DNA from: Halictus rubicundus
Lineage: Eukaryota > Arthropoda > Insecta > Hymenoptera > Halictidae
Length of the DNA: 64,000 bases
Direction of reading: 5' to 3'
Assembly (NCBI RefSeq): GCF_050948215.1
Contig: NC_135150.1
Location: 17,401,943 to 17,465,942, forward strand
Position 1 is the first letter of the stretch. The number at the start of each line of letters is the position of its first letter. A model generated the notes under the pieces. It searched no databases, was not told the origin of the DNA, and saw only the letters and a program-made list of their open reading frames with translations. The position numbers and the translations under genes were made by a program. Of this stretch, positions 10,652-23,498 are shown piece after piece.

Positions 10652-11759
10652 ATATTTCCGTTGTTCCTGATGCAATTCATTTAATTCGATTGCCAGAAAT
10701 TGAGCAATTAAGCGACGATTCTGATACTCCGTTAAGAACGAGATTTTCAATCGTGCAACATTTCCGAGAAAGCCAAACATAAAAAAAAAACTTGAGGAGC
10801 GAACGCGCAAGCAAGTTAATCTTTGCATCCGCGGCCGGGGCGAATTTCATATGAGGTTTCACATGTCTAGCAAAAAAAGGTATGGGGTTCGCGAATCGAC
10901 TGGCGAACCGGTCTCTCCCTTCTTTTTCCGGTGTGTTTCCCCTCGCTCGTTCCTCTATCGCGATCCAGCCGATATTCGGAGCACCACCCCTTCTCATAAA
11001 AAGGTTTCGATCAATTTTTAAGTGGCCGACCGATCGGCTTGGTTTTTCTATTTCTCTTTACGGTCGCGGGCGACCGAAAGGGATGAGGAGGAGGAGGACG
11101 GAGGAGGACGGAGAAGAGAGTCCGAGAGGTTCCATGGGCGGACACGTATTTATACGTCGACGAGGGCCCTTCGCGGACTGTATCGAGATCTTCGATTTGT
11201 GTGGAACGCGACGACTGACTCCGCAGGATCGGATCCTCGATATGCTCTGAATAAGCCCCGCTGATTCATTCTTGTCCGGCCGTCCCCGGGGACCACCGGC
11301 TTGATCGATGATGATCCAGGATGATTTGTATTGTGCCTATCCAGCGCCGCCGCGCCACGGTGAATTGAATTTCGGGGAATCCGCGGGACCCGGTGCGCGC
11401 ACCGGTGCAACCGCGATAAGCGGGATTTTCAAAGAGCCAAAGATTAGGCGGCATTACGCGCCGCTCGATTAGCTAGACCGAATGCCGTGGCTACGAGACA
11501 CCCACGATTCACCCATCCACCAAGTTCGTTACAACAGGTCCGTGGCACGCGAGATTTCCACGTGGGCTTCCTGCTACCAAGATTGATCACCGTCTTAATT
11601 GACGCTTGCCCTGACAGCACCGTGCGTGTCACCTGTTACGGGGAACCGCTCTCGTGCACACTCGGTTGTTCGAAAATGGCTGGGCCTTTAGCCTGGTTAG
11701 GGATCCATTTATTTCCTTGCTCTACACCGCGTTTCAGCTGAAGAAAATTGTCTCGCAAA
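10652..11759. other. Unique DNA, no gene recognised
   Basis: Contains a GGA-rich stretch (about 11083-11120). Short frames on both strands show no known motif. Confidence 0.4.
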
Positions 11760-12137
11760 TTCAACTTTTAGCGTTCAAGGTCATTTCAAGGTCGTTCTGC
11801 AAGCATACTCAATGATTACACATGTAACATATTCTTCTTCATGAGTACACTTCAGATTTTTCTGCAATATTAAAGTTGCCTGCATCCATTACAAGAAGCA
11901 AAAGCTGGGCAGAATATTCTTTATTTTTTTTTTAACAATTTTATAATTCTTTTCGTCCTCTCGCTGCTTAAAATTTCACCTGCACATTCATCTCATAAGT
12001 GTATGCAATCTGAAGTGTAAATATACGGCCTTTTTAGATTTTCTCTTACTGTTAATCTTCTGATACTATTGATTTTTTAAAAACCCAAGGCGTGCCACAT
12101 AAAGGAACAATTGAATTGTTGAGGTAGGGGACAGGGA
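11760..12137. repeat. Repeat family IV, isolated copy with an inner MITE
   Basis: Begins TTCAACTTTTAGCGTTCAAGG and ends in 'acaattgaattgt..gaggtaggggacaggg'; matches both units of the array at 13491-14338. Within it, 11847-12017 is bounded by inverted ends ACACTTCAGATTTTTCTGCA and TGTATGCAATCTGAAGTGT. These resemble the MITE III termini (AGACTGCGGATCTTTATGCA), and the interior (GCATCCATTACAAGAAG) also resembles MITE III at 52972. Confidence 0.8.
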
Positions 12138-13490
12138 ATAAATAATATTTTATTATCCTTAACTGACACAATATCAGACACTATGTTTGGCCACAAAAAA
12201 GAAAATGAATAAAACAACCCCAACGCTCATGCTTATCACCGTTATCTCGTTACACGTAGCAACGTCGGTTATCTGAATCGAAGCATCCATATATCTTTCT
12301 CCCTGGAAAATCAACAACGATTATTCGCCGAACAATCAACAGAACAGTCTCGAGAAGCGATATTATTTAATCCACCGGCGAGCGTCTCCGTCGAGCCATA
12401 ATCAAGGGCTGCGGATTACGCAAGTGCTCCGATAAAAATCGGGAAAAACAGAGACACCGGACTGTCGCGAAACGTAATTAATACTTCTTAGCCTGGCGAG
12501 CGAGGAGGATCAGTCCGCGCCGGTTCGTAATTAAAACCTGTTCGAGGGATGGGCGGTGGGGGGATCGGAGGGGAAGATCAAGGATCGTTGTAACCCCGGG
12601 ACGATGTCGGCGGGGATGGGATCGAAGAAAGTTTCCTTTCCGGGGCGAGAAATGCCCCCGACCGAAGTCAACCGTGGCACCCTAAACTCCGACGTTAGCC
12701 AGAAATAGGTCTGGCTGTTGGTGGGCGAGCCGTGCACGTACACGCTCGTCTTCCGGACAGGTGTGGGGCACGAGGGGGGAACACTTGTTCGCGCTAGATA
12801 ACTTTCGTTCTCCCCCCGCCTCGGTCGTTGTTTATCTTATTTACACTGTGTTTCACCATTCGCCGTTTCGAACTTCCTCAAACGGATCTCCTTCGTTGCT
12901 CGAGCCAATTGAAAGAGAACTCGGCAGCCTCTTCCAACCCCCTGCCCCCTTGCCCCCCGACCGCCCCCCTTCCCGGTCCACTCGGAACTTTCTTCTTCCT
13001 CCATCGATTCGAAAATCAATTAGCGGGGCAGATTCAGTTTCCATGTAGGCAGAAGGCGTATCGCGACAGGAAGATCCCTATCTTCCGCGTGGCCCGGTGG
13101 ATCGCGTCGGGGATCATCGGCGAAAAAGAAGTTTTAATTAAAGCTAGGATAAGAGTTTAATCGAGCAAAACGGATTAATTGCCCCGAGGGGCGGCCGCCG
13201 CCGTTCAGGGGGGACGAGCTGGCGAGGTTCAAAGAGAGACCTAGCCGTCGTGGTCGTTGTCGTAGTCACGATACTGCTCGATGATTCCGCGGGTTCTCGA
13301 GTGCCACGGTCCGACAGGAGAGCACCCTCCCCGTAAATACTCGCGGCGAATGCTTCTCTGAAAGCCCTTTTTGCGTTCGGCAAACAAAACCGCACCGCCT
13401 CCGATACTCGCCCCGATGGGAATCGATGTTATTAAAAGCTACCCGACCTCCACCGACGGTTACGCACCGGCCGACGTGGCACGGGTACTG
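12138..13490. other. Unique GC-rich DNA, no gene recognised
   Basis: C-rich patches near 12940-12980; arginine/proline-rich open frames reflect composition. Nothing conserved recognised. Confidence 0.4.
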
Positions 13491-14338
13491 CGCCAAGACT
13501 TTTCGTTGCATCGATCATGTATCGCGATTGGTTCGGAATCAATTTAAACTTCAACTTTTAGCGTTCAAGGTCATTTCGAGGTCATTCTGCGAGCATACTT
13601 AACGATTACACATTTATCATATTCTTTTTCAGATTGCGCGTTGCTTCAGTGACTACTAAGTAGAAATGTGTACTTGACTTTTTAAAGTACTTTGCTAAGT
13701 AGAAAATTCTTTATTTCGTTTTTAACAATTTTATAAATTCTTTTAGTCCTCTCGCTGCTTAAAATTTCACCTATACGTTCTTCTCATAAGTGTATGCAAT
13801 CTGAAGTGTAAATATACGGCCTTTTTAGATTTTCTCTTACTGTTAATCTTTTGATACTATTAATTTTTTAAAAAACCAAGGCGTGCCACATAAAGAGACA
13901 ATTAAATTGTAGAGGTAACGGACTGGGCACCAAGACTTTTCGTTACATCGACCTTACATTGCCATGGGTTCAGAATCAATTTAAACTTCAAGTTTTAGCG
14001 TTCAAGGTCATTTCCAGGTCATTCTGCGAGCATACTTAATGATTACACATTTATCATATTCTTTTTCAGATTGCGCGTTGCTTCAGTCAGTACTAAGTAG
14101 AAATGTACTTTACTTTTTAAAGTACTTTGCTAAGTAGAAAATTCTTTATTTTTTTTTAACAATTTTATAAATTCTTTTAGTCCTCTCGCTGCTTAAAATT
14201 TCACTCTTATTGTTAATCTTCTGATATTATCGATTTTTTAAAAAACCAAGAGAATTAAATTGTAGAGGTAACGGACTGGGCGCCAAGATTTTTCGTTACA
14301 TCGATTATATATCGCGATTGGTTCAGAATCAATTTAAA
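13491..14338. repeat. Tandem array of repeat family IV (units of 437 and 353 bp plus a partial)
   Basis: CGCCAAGA (variant CACCAAGA) followed by TTTTCGTTRCATCGA starts units at 13491, 13928 and 14281; the third stops after about 58 bp. Each full unit contains TTTTAGCGTTCAAGGTCATTT, 'cctctcgctgcttaaaatttcac' and 'ggtaacggactgggc'. The second unit lacks about 80 bp of the interior around the 'ctcataagtgtatgcaatc' segment. Confidence 0.88.
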
Positions 14339-14450
14339 CTCGAGTTCCAATTAGAATTCTGAGACCTCTAGTGGGTTAAGCATTTTATTGATTGAAAGTT
14401 GGGTGACACGATTCTTCGTGGTCAGATTTAAAAATGAATTTTTCAATGTA

Positions 14451-14756
14451 CAGTGAACTCTCGATATATATCAACAACACCTGAATAAATTCAGTTCTGT
14501 TATTACTATAAGGGAATGTACTCTCGTTTATGTCTCGGTAGCTCTAGTAGACGTGAATTCTCGATATTTGTCAACAACACGGGTCTTGCCGGCGACATAG
14601 ATCGTCCAGGAGACATTCCCGATCCGTGTTATGATTCCTCGGCGTCCGAGGCCTCTGCAGCTTCATGGCACCTCATGGGGTAGACCCCGAAGCAGTGGGG
14701 AAATTTCCGCGACGTTTATCATCCAGGCCGTGGCGACGTATATAGAGTAATCACTG
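14451..14756. mobile_element. MITE family II, composite copy (306 bp)
   Basis: TA (14449-14450 and 14757-14758) flanks CAGTGAACTCTCGATATATA on the left and TATATAGAGTAATCACTG on the right. A second left-end-like sequence, GTGAATTCTCGATATTTGTC, sits inside at about 14552, so one copy appears to have inserted into, or been duplicated within, another. The core 'ttccgcgacgtttatcatcc' near the right end matches the family. Confidence 0.85.
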
Positions 14757-14758
14757 TA

Positions 14759-16324
14759 CTCGTGTGAACTGAATTTTGTTACGTTCCGAAGGAGTTGATA
14801 GGCACTTTACAAAGTAATGGCTATGATGAATGTTAATCCTTCAAGCATGATTTTATGAAATAAATTTACTGTGATTTTGTGGACATTTTTCAGGGATTGG
14901 TACTCTGTAATAGTTGCCCGATTCCCATGAATCAGAGGGAGCCTTCAGAGTGACCACGAGTTAAAATGCAGTGTTTCCCTAATAAAGGTACATCTCAGCA
15001 AAATATTGAAAATAATCTGACAGTTTATCGAAAAATTATTGTAACCAATGCCGAACTCCGAGAGCTAGAGCAGGTACAACTTTCTACATATAAATTACTC
15101 TAAGAATTCCTCTGAACCAGATTTTTATAAAAATTCTTCTTGTGCCTATACCAGATGCGATCAATCAATCATTGAAACCTGATAAATCATAATATTGGTG
15201 AGTGATTGCCACAAACGATCGACATAAAAATCGGTAGACACGTAGAAGACGTTCGGAACGCGGAGCCGGCAACAGGAGCAGTTCGCAGTTCCTCCAAAAA
15301 TTCGCAGCCGTCTGTAATCACAACGATCTGGCGTCAACCCTGTAACGAACGCAGAGAGGCTATACGACAGCCAATTTATAGAGTGGTCGTTATACACGCG
15401 CAAGGACTGTGTCCTCTCGAAATATCATCTATTCGACGTCCCTCGGAGCGTATAAAGTGCTGCGTGTTCCCATTTGGCAAAATAACGAATGCGTGGGAAA
15501 AACTGCGCGGGTACATGGTACATCGATTCCCTCGTAGTTTTCGACAGAAAAAAGGGGAGCGAAAAGAGAGAGAGAGAGAGAGAGAGAGACAAAGGGAGAA
15601 AGAGTGAACTGCCAAGGCCGTGGAAACACATTCGGCGCAGCGAGAGAGTTGCGGATCGCCAGCCTCTGACACTCCTCGAACCGCTTTTAACGGGTCGTAT
15701 AACAGCCTCGATCTATGACGTTCAGAAATTTTTGGCTGCGGGACATTGCCGGCCCCGCCGGGTATAATGTGTCAGACAATAGCGTGCTTTACGTCGATTT
15801 GATTTACATCGGATTTTTGTCCGGGCGGCGGCGGTATTTCAGTCGTGAAAAATCCGCCCGGAACTCGCTCGCGAATGCGCGCGCGCGCTCGGGTGCGAAT
15901 CGGCGGACAACCACCGCGTCGTCCATCGGTGTTTGTCAAACAAGCCTGTCATTGTCGGCGCGACACGAAAGTAAAGTGTATAAAACGAATACCGTGTCAC
16001 CACCGCGAACACCTGGTCAGATCCATACCCTCCGTCCGTATTCTTTCATTTTCAACGCCTGGAAAAACATTTCGATGCCGGCTCGTCCGCGCGCTGCAAA
16101 TCTCCTGCGTCATAGAGAATATACGAGTGACAGTTCGCTGATTCGATGGACCCTGCGAACGCCGGGTCTGGACGGACCCACGCCTACGCGTTATCAATTG
16201 TGCAATATGCTAGACAATTTTTATCACGTTCAGTTGGACACGAGACGTGCTAGAATAATTAATCGACGGCGGGTCTTTATGCAAATATAGATTTTTGTGG
16301 ATTACGACAATTGGAAAGGAGAAA
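14759..16324. other. Unique DNA with a (GA)n tract
   Basis: (AG)12 at 15565-15589 generates the serine/leucine- or glutamate/arginine-rich frames seen here. A frame at 15715-16290 (191 codons) matches nothing I recognise and has no ordered motif. No gene supported. Confidence 0.4.
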
Positions 16325-16635
16325 ATATTCAACCCTTCTGTTAAGGGTTGGATTGTATTCTAAAAAGGTTCAAAAATTTTATTGGACCTTTTTGAGGACC
16401 TTAGGATGAGCTTGAATACGTGCTTCGGGAGATCTAAGAATCACCTGAATGATTAAACATCTGAGCAAAAATAATTTACTAATATTTAACCTTTCTGTTA
16501 AGGGTTGGATTGTATTCTAAAAAGGATATAAATTTTATTGGACCTTTTTGAGGATCTTAGGATGAGCTTGAATACATGATTTGGGAATCAGTAACCTGAA
16601 TGATTAAATATCCTAGCAAAAATTGTTTACTATAC
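16325..16635. repeat. Tandem duplication, 2 copies of a 167 bp unit
   Basis: AACCYTTCTGTTAAGGGTTGG starts at 16331 and again at 16498. Both copies continue through 'attgtattctaaaaagg', 'ttattggacctttttgagga' and 'aggatgagcttgaata' to a gattaaa..gcaaaaat..tttacta end. Confidence 0.9.
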
Positions 16636-16655
16636 TGTACTATACATACTATATA

Positions 16656-16974
16656 CAGTGAATTCTCGTTACGAGTCAGTTGCACCGTTCAGGTGACTGA
16701 CTCTTAGACGAAATCTGAGGTTGTCGCCGAGCGTCGCATTTGAAATACGCAGGGCGCGCTGGAAACCTAAGAGTCACATCCGTCTATAAGTCATAAGTCT
16801 ACGACTACTAACCGATAGCGACAAGAAGACTGAGAAAATGTCTTTCTCCGATACAATGTTGCACGTAGAAACGGACAGCGAAGCTCGACAGCGGGGTATA
16901 CCCTACGGTGGTGTAGCTAGTTCCACTGACTCCAAATCGTAAGGTTGACACTGACTCGTAACGAGAATTCACTG
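16656..16974. mobile_element. MITE family I (CAGTGAATTCTCGTTACGAG ends), copy 1, 319 bp
   Basis: TA on both sides (16653-16654/16655 boundary and 16975-16976) and near-perfect inverted ends CAGTGAATTCTCGTTACGAG. Copies lie at 42152-42470 (inverted, same 319 bp length) and 50358-50635 (278 bp, internal deletion). No transposase, so it is non-autonomous; the TA site and size suggest a Tc1/mariner-driven MITE. A minus-strand frame of about 60 codons within it is shared with the 42.1 kb copy but shows no known domain. Confidence 0.92.
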
Positions 16975-16976
16975 TA

Positions 16977-19900
16977 AATAGCGATGTGATCATGTTGTAT
17001 GTACGAAATGTACGCAGAAGTTGGAAAAGGTCAATTTGACCAGCCGCGGTAGTAATAGCGTTAAAAAACTGCGTCGAACAGGATGCGTCCAAGCTTTCGA
17101 GCAATCCAGATCAAAATGGCCACGAGGCTCGGCGCTCCTTCAAGGATTTAGCGCCGAGGCAAAGGTAAAATTCCGAGGATATTTCTGTCGATGGTACACT
17201 GGCACAATGACTGGAGCCGTTTACGTGTTCCGGTGCAGGGTCGCGGATAAGGGAAAAATAAATGGTAGGGACGGCTGTAGCGGGGGTGCTGCGGGGACGG
17301 GGTAGGAGTCGCTGGTCTGAAAGTAATTGCCAATCAGTCCGCGACTGTCTTTCAATATTGGAACACTCGGCAGTATTTACAATTTATTGAAAGATCGAGA
17401 CGCTGGCAGACGTCAAGCCCAAAGGGTTCGGCGTTGGGGGGGGGGGGGAAGAAAATTGAAAACCTCCGGCAAGGAGGCCGGGGAAGTATCGGAATTTAAA
17501 GGACAATCGTATCGCGACTTCGACGAGCTTTTTCCACCCCTCCATGCTTTCGCCCCGGGGCGGTTGAATTTCAAAATATAATTTCGTTAGAGTTCGTTCC
17601 GAGGGTGGGATAAGTCTCGGTGTTGCTCGCGCGTTTCTTTCGAGTTTGCGCGAGGGGACGCTGAAATTAATGGGTATTATAGCTCGGCCGCAATTGTGAA
17701 AAAGTGCCGCAGTAAAATTTTACTGTGCACAACAACAGCGGGACAGTTACCGCGCGAAACTTTCGAAGAGTACAAGAAAAGCTGTTCTCCGCGGAAGGCG
17801 GAACGCAGGAACAACAACCGCGTTTTCGACGCGGTATTTTCCGCGGCGCGAGGCAGGAACGAACTGCCCGCCGCCGGAAATGAGACAACCACTTCCCCCG
17901 AAAAGCTGTTCTTCCCGGCAAGATTGACCGTGGACTGCGAAATTATTCGGAAACTATGATCCGAAGAGCTCGCCCAGGTTCGATCCATAAAATTTTCGGC
18001 GAGTCGCCGGGACACGAGGAGGAATTCTCGCAAGGCAGCTTCGAAAAGCCTTTTTTTTGCACCAGTCACAAGTAGGATACGCGGAAAATGTGCTGCCGAA
18101 ATTTTGCGCTCGGATTCGCGAAAATAACGAAGTTGCAAGCCATTTGGTGCGACGATGCCGCGGAGTTCGAAACAACTCATTTTTTAGAGCTGTGGGAGGG
18201 ATAACTGAAAAATTAATTGACCGATTCATTTCCAACGAAGCTCATTTTTCTCGTTATAAGTTTGTCCGGGTACTCTGCTGAAAGTTTTAAAATGATTTTT
18301 CGTTTATAACATTCTAGTTGGAATGGTGTATAAACAATTTTCTGGAATGGGAAAAAAGATCATTTTTCGTCTAAACGTTAGGACTCGTACAATTTTTCAT
18401 ATTCCTTTTTGAAAGTTGGTATATAATTTCAGCGTGAATTGCTGAAGTTTGAGGTTAGTCATTTGTGAAATTTGCGTGACTATGCCAGGTGCTACACGTC
18501 ACGCGAATAACAGCTTTCAAACAAGTCGACGTGATTGTACGTTGTCTAATACAGAAACAAACAAATGTAACTAAACAAAAATGTTTTCTTGTAGATTCAG
18601 GATGTATCTACACGTCCCAGGAATATTTATTGCAGCGTTTATTCCTGCAAAAACTTGTTAAGAATCATTTACTTTTACAGCTGTTACACAAGAAATCCCT
18701 TAATGCTGTCAACCAGTGTACACGTTTTTAATTCAGCTACAAGCATAAACCGACTCAATGTAAATATTCATATGTTTATATAAAATGTAAAACTGTCCCC
18801 GTAGCTTGTTGAAAGGTCTCCCCTCTAATCCGTTTTAAAAGAACCACATTCTTCCGCATTTTGCAAGCAGACGACACTTTGCTATACGCTCTTTGTGAAA
18901 ATTCAGGACTGAAAATGTTATACGTGTGTCGCTTAAAGCAAATTTATGTTGCTGGTGGTAGAAACGCAAAAAAGACTATCCGAACAATTCTGCAGTGTAA
19001 AGTTACTCTACAAGCAGCTGTCACTAACATGCGACACGTTCAAGCATTAAATTAAAAATTTCATACATTTTAACAACACAATCGCAATTTATAAGCGGAG
19101 CACCTTGTTTGATCTAAAACGTCTTTGAGTGCAATTTTTATCTAAAGAGCAGGTTCAAAAAATAAATAAAAAATATTTCCGTCGCATTTAATAGTCTGTT
19201 TGCGCACACCGACAATTTTTACACGATTAAGCTTTGTATCCACTTAGTCACTGGATCTTGAAGGTCCTCTTTTCAGCTGCGGAACGAGCGATCCAGCAGC
19301 GCGAATTGCAAGCGTAACTACAAAATAGCAAACCCTCGGTCATTTTAACCTTCCGAATGGCTCCGGCGGCCAATCGAATCGCGGAACGGCCTGTAGGATG
19401 CGTTCTTATTGCAATAAGTTCCTGTAAACACGTCCCCCGGCCTGGTTCGTGGCTGGTCTCGTTAAAGTCGTCCGCGAGGAACAGAGTTAAAAAGAGAAGC
19501 TGCGGCGGGCTCGCGTGCTGGAATTTTTTACTCGTGTTCGAAGCCGATTGATGCGAAGTCGGGCCACGGGGATGACGAAGAATGGGGCCCCGTTTTTGTT
19601 CGAGTCTGCGCCCGTGGATTCCGGCGAGACCGCTTTTGCAAGGGGGAAGGGGGCCCGGGGTTCGATTCGAATCGATTTCTCGCGGCGGTGGTTTTCGGTC
19701 GCACTCGAATTTTCGTTCCTTCCCACACACACACGTGTGTGCACATATATATTTTTATTTATCCCGTGTCCGGGAACGGTGCGTAGGCGCATTAATTGAA
19801 ACGCTGGCAAATCGTTTTCGACGGCCGTTCGACAAACGCCCGCGCCACGAGGACACTTGAAAGATACGTCCGGTTTCGAATTACCAGAAGGGGGTGGGGG

Positions 19901-20921
19901 AGGGGAAAAAAAACGGAAAAAATCATTAAACAGAACCCGGCGGAATATCATTCGATCCGGTGGCCGTGGGGGCGTGTTTGTCCCCGCGCTATCGGTGTCT
20001 AGTTGTCGTTTCGAAAAACCTCGAAACCGAAACCGGGAGCCAAGAAATGGAAAGGTACGATTTCCTTCGATTCAGGATTCGTCAAGTATGCCCCGGGGGG
20101 AACCACGACGGCATCGCGACGCCGTGATTTTTTTGCCGTCGGCCATTCTAGATTGTTAATTTGTCGCGTAGGATCCACGCCGAATGCAACTATACGAGCG
20201 TACATGATCTGGTTTCAATGGGACGGGGGAGCTCTTTCAAGCTGCACCGGCGCAACCTGAACGACATTTAACCGGAAACTTGATATCGGTGGACATTCAC
20301 CGCTGCGAGCGCTTTCAATTGATCGTGCCCTACACGACAATGAGGATCAACAACGTCGAAGAACCGTAGACCGCCGTGCACGGTGGTAGTAAGCACCGCT
20401 CCGGCCCTCCGAACAAACCAAGTAGAACTCGCCTCGCCTTTGTGCCAACCTGGCCTCGGGATCCGACCACCGCCGAGACACGGATCGAAGCGAATTTCAG
20501 CAAAATTTTCAACCGCGCGAACTATCGTCGACGGCGTATCGGTTCGCAAAAGCCGCTTCTCCTCGACAACGATAATCTTGTGCCCGCTTTTAATCTTCCC
20601 TCCTTAACGACTCTCCAAGACCGATCATTGACAGCATTTTTTAATCAATTTTCCGACCACGGTATTACCTGCCGGCAATATTAGTTGCCTGGGCACTTCA
20701 TTAGGAAACGTTATTCACCGTCGTAGAAAATTACGGTGACGATCTTTGGGTGGTCATTTTCGAGGAGAAATCATTCGGGACTAGCGTAGTAGCTGTTCAT
20801 TCATCGATTGAATTAATTGTCAGGTTAAACATTTTTCAGGTTTGTTTGAAAAGTTCCATATTTTTCCCCTTCATTCTTTCGTATAATATTGTTTAAATTT
20901 TTTGGTCGTTAATGATCACTA
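16977..20921. other. Unique DNA, no gene recognised
   Basis: G run at 17436-17448; an alternating CA then TG tract around 19723-19745 that can form a small palindrome. Several frames of 80-170 codons exist (for example 17677-18180 minus and 19248-19730 minus) but overlap on both strands and lack recognisable domains. Confidence 0.4.
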
Positions 20922-21116
20922 CACTGCGGATTTTATGCATTCGTGACAAAAATGGGTAGGCGTATTTTAAAACAGTAAAAACATTAGAAAAATTTTTAAA
21001 TGCTGTTGCGTTATTTTCAACCTATTGAACATATTAATAAAGAAAAATTGCTATTTCACTTCAGTCTGTTGCAATTCAGATAGAAAATTTTTATTTTGCA
21101 TAAAGATCCGCAGTCT
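20922..21116. mobile_element. MITE family III (AGACTGCGGATCTTTATGCA ends), copy 1
   Basis: Left end CACTGCGGATTTTATGCAT, right end TGCATAAAGATCCGCAGTCT. The interior, AT-rich with TTTTTATTTTGCATAAAG, matches the copies at 32478, 33665, 36322 and 52972. No coding capacity. Confidence 0.82.
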
Positions 21117-23325
21117 AATCTGCAGTATTTTTTCACAACGAGAAATTAAGCGTATGTTCCTCAAATTGAAGTGAACTGTTTGACGAGAACTGATTGTACA
21201 TTACAAATAAAATATACATTTTTCAGAAACGATTAAGAGATAGGCCCTGTAAGGGTTAGGGTTAACGGTAAGGGTACCGTTTTGATGCATTTTCGTACAT
21301 TTCCTAATCATTTAATTCTCTAAGTACCCCTGATTGGCAACTCCTGATTCACGACTTTCGGAATCGCGAGCGTAATTGTCCTTATCTCTGACGCAAAGCT
21401 AACATTTTCCGAAGGAGCGATCGAGACTGTCTCTTCTTGGACAAATTAACGAAATAATATGCAATTCCGTAAGTGTGTTGACTCGGCAAGCGTATCAGTT
21501 CACAAAGTGATTCCAAAGTTCTGGCATATATGCGACCATATTCAATTTGTTAGTCGGAAGGACAACAGTGTTTTACAGTGATAATAACACATGACAGATG
21601 ACGTCGAGAGTAACACGGATTGTGATTGAATCTCTATCTAGTCCTGAAACCCGAAGTCGACAGCAAGTTGTTGGTAACCTAACCGGAAGACGATACGCGT
21701 AACTGACTCATAGAAAAGTCCATTTGATGAAACGGCGTGAGCTCAGCCAACAAGCGCTCGATGACTCGATCGAGATATCGGAAGAGATTGGCGAGGCAAG
21801 GCCAGACGAATGGATCGCGAAACACGGTTTTTAGAACGGCGGTATTTGCCGTATAATTGTGGGTAATGGTAACCGGGAATCACACCAGGTACCGTCATAC
21901 TTCCCAGGAATTTCGACGCAACTCGCAGCTTTCCTCCGACTCGGTTCTCTCGGGCGTATCCTCGCTCTCCGTGAATCTGTTTGTTTCTGCTAACAGTCCA
22001 AGCATTTACGTTCGTGCACGTAAACCGACTGAAAAGGGAACTTCTGGGAATCGGTGACAACTCGCGCTGCTCTGCTAGACGCGTTGAACCCACATGTTCG
22101 AGACGTTTCTGTATATATTACTAACGCTCGCCCCTTTTCACATGAAATTTTTTAATCGCATGACGAGAGTCCCGGGGGACCGTGGGGACGCTTGCCTCCC
22201 GCGTTTTCATTCGGCGGCCAGTGAGACACGAATTTTACGATTTTCACCGAAGAAGAAATAAATTAGTTACGATGTTACGAACACCCAATAAGAATCGAAA
22301 GTACCAGTCAGCAGCTTCTAAGAAATCGGCGATCCGATCGTTAAAATTCCGCGGCAGGTGGAAGGACCGGGTTCCGCGGCGAGTGTTATCAGAGATTCGT
22401 TGATAACGTTATCGCGAGGTGCGTGCACGCGCGAACGTTCCGACGGGAAGATTATCGAGCGGACCGGGCTGATTTTTCGCCGTGGCTCGCGGGCCCGGAA
22501 CAACGTTCGCGCTGCCGTCGCGTCGCGTCGGTCAGAAAATGTTAAATCACTTTGAATATTCAAGCCGCGTCCCGATACGATTCGTAATTCCCCGTATCCG
22601 GGGCCGGGCTGGTCCAGGTTTCGGTTCGGCCCGATTCGTTGCCGATCGATAAGCTTTCATTATTATTTACTTCGGCGGATTGATCACGTGTCCAGGATTT
22701 TTCCTGGCGGCGAGCAAACCGTCCCGGCGCCCGGTAAATATCGAATCGCGTTCGACGCCCGGCCGCGGACACATTTTTTCTCTCTCTCTCTTTTTTGTTT
22801 CTTTTCGCTCCAGTTCGTGTTTCTCCTACACGCGAGTCGGAGCCATGATCGAGCCCGATGGACACAGGGACCGATCTCCCCGCTCCCGTATTTGCTTATT
22901 GCAACCGGGGGACGGGATCGGCGGCGAATGCGTTTAAGCGGGGACTGTCCCCGAACAAGGGAAGCTCGCGACGAAAGATTGTTTAGGATCCCCGAGCACG
23001 TACAAGAGTATCGGACTCGCCGGGCTACGCTCTACACACCCACGAGCACGCTCCATTGTAGCTGCTTTAGCGGAGAGAATCGCGACGAACGCGAAACACT
23101 GTTACGGCTTTTTCTAACTTTTTGCCCGTTTCCTAATTTCCAGCTGGACAGAGCACGCAGACGACCCATTGTAACGGCGCATCGATCCGCTGCTGATTAG
23201 AGATTTGCCGAAAAACGGTTCCTTGACTTCGAGCATCGCACACGGTTGGCTACAATAGTATTCGGGTACGTTGATACAGAAAAAGTAGAGGGAAGATCAT
23301 TTTTCACGAGCACATTGCTACTATA
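21117..23325. other. Unique DNA, no gene recognised
   Basis: AT-rich to about 22140, then CpG-rich with a (TC)n tract near 22780. A GTAAGGGTTAGGGTTAAC stretch near 21248 is too short to be telomeric. No conserved frame found. Confidence 0.4.
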
Positions 23326-23497
23326 GTGAATCCCCGGTATGTGTCAACAACACTAGTCTTGCCAGCGTCGTGTATCGTCCAGGAGACATACCCGTGTTAT
23401 GTTTACACTCCTAGGCGTCCGACGTCTCTCACGGGTTACATCTCGCGGTAGTGGGGATAATTCCGCGACGTTTGTCATCCAGGCCTTGGCGACATAT
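23326..23497. mobile_element. MITE family II, right end truncated
   Basis: Starts AGTGAATCCCCGGTATGTGTC and shares 'aacaacac..gtcttgcc', 'cgtccaggagacat' and 'tccgcgacgtttgtcatcc' with 14551-14756. The right terminus is cut off at 'gcgacatatg', where the transposon starting at 23499 begins. Confidence 0.8.
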
Positions 23498-23498
23498 G

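Noticed and set aside
15715..16290. 191-codon frame
   Set aside because: No conserved motif; composition typical of CpG-rich non-coding DNA in this window.
16808..17104. 98-codon frame over the family I MITE
   Set aside because: Mostly MITE sequence continuing into non-homologous flank; no transposase motif, so not called a gene.
21248..21265. GTAAGGGTTAGGGTTAAC, telomere-like
   Set aside because: Under two repeats, and insect telomeres use TTAGG; chance.
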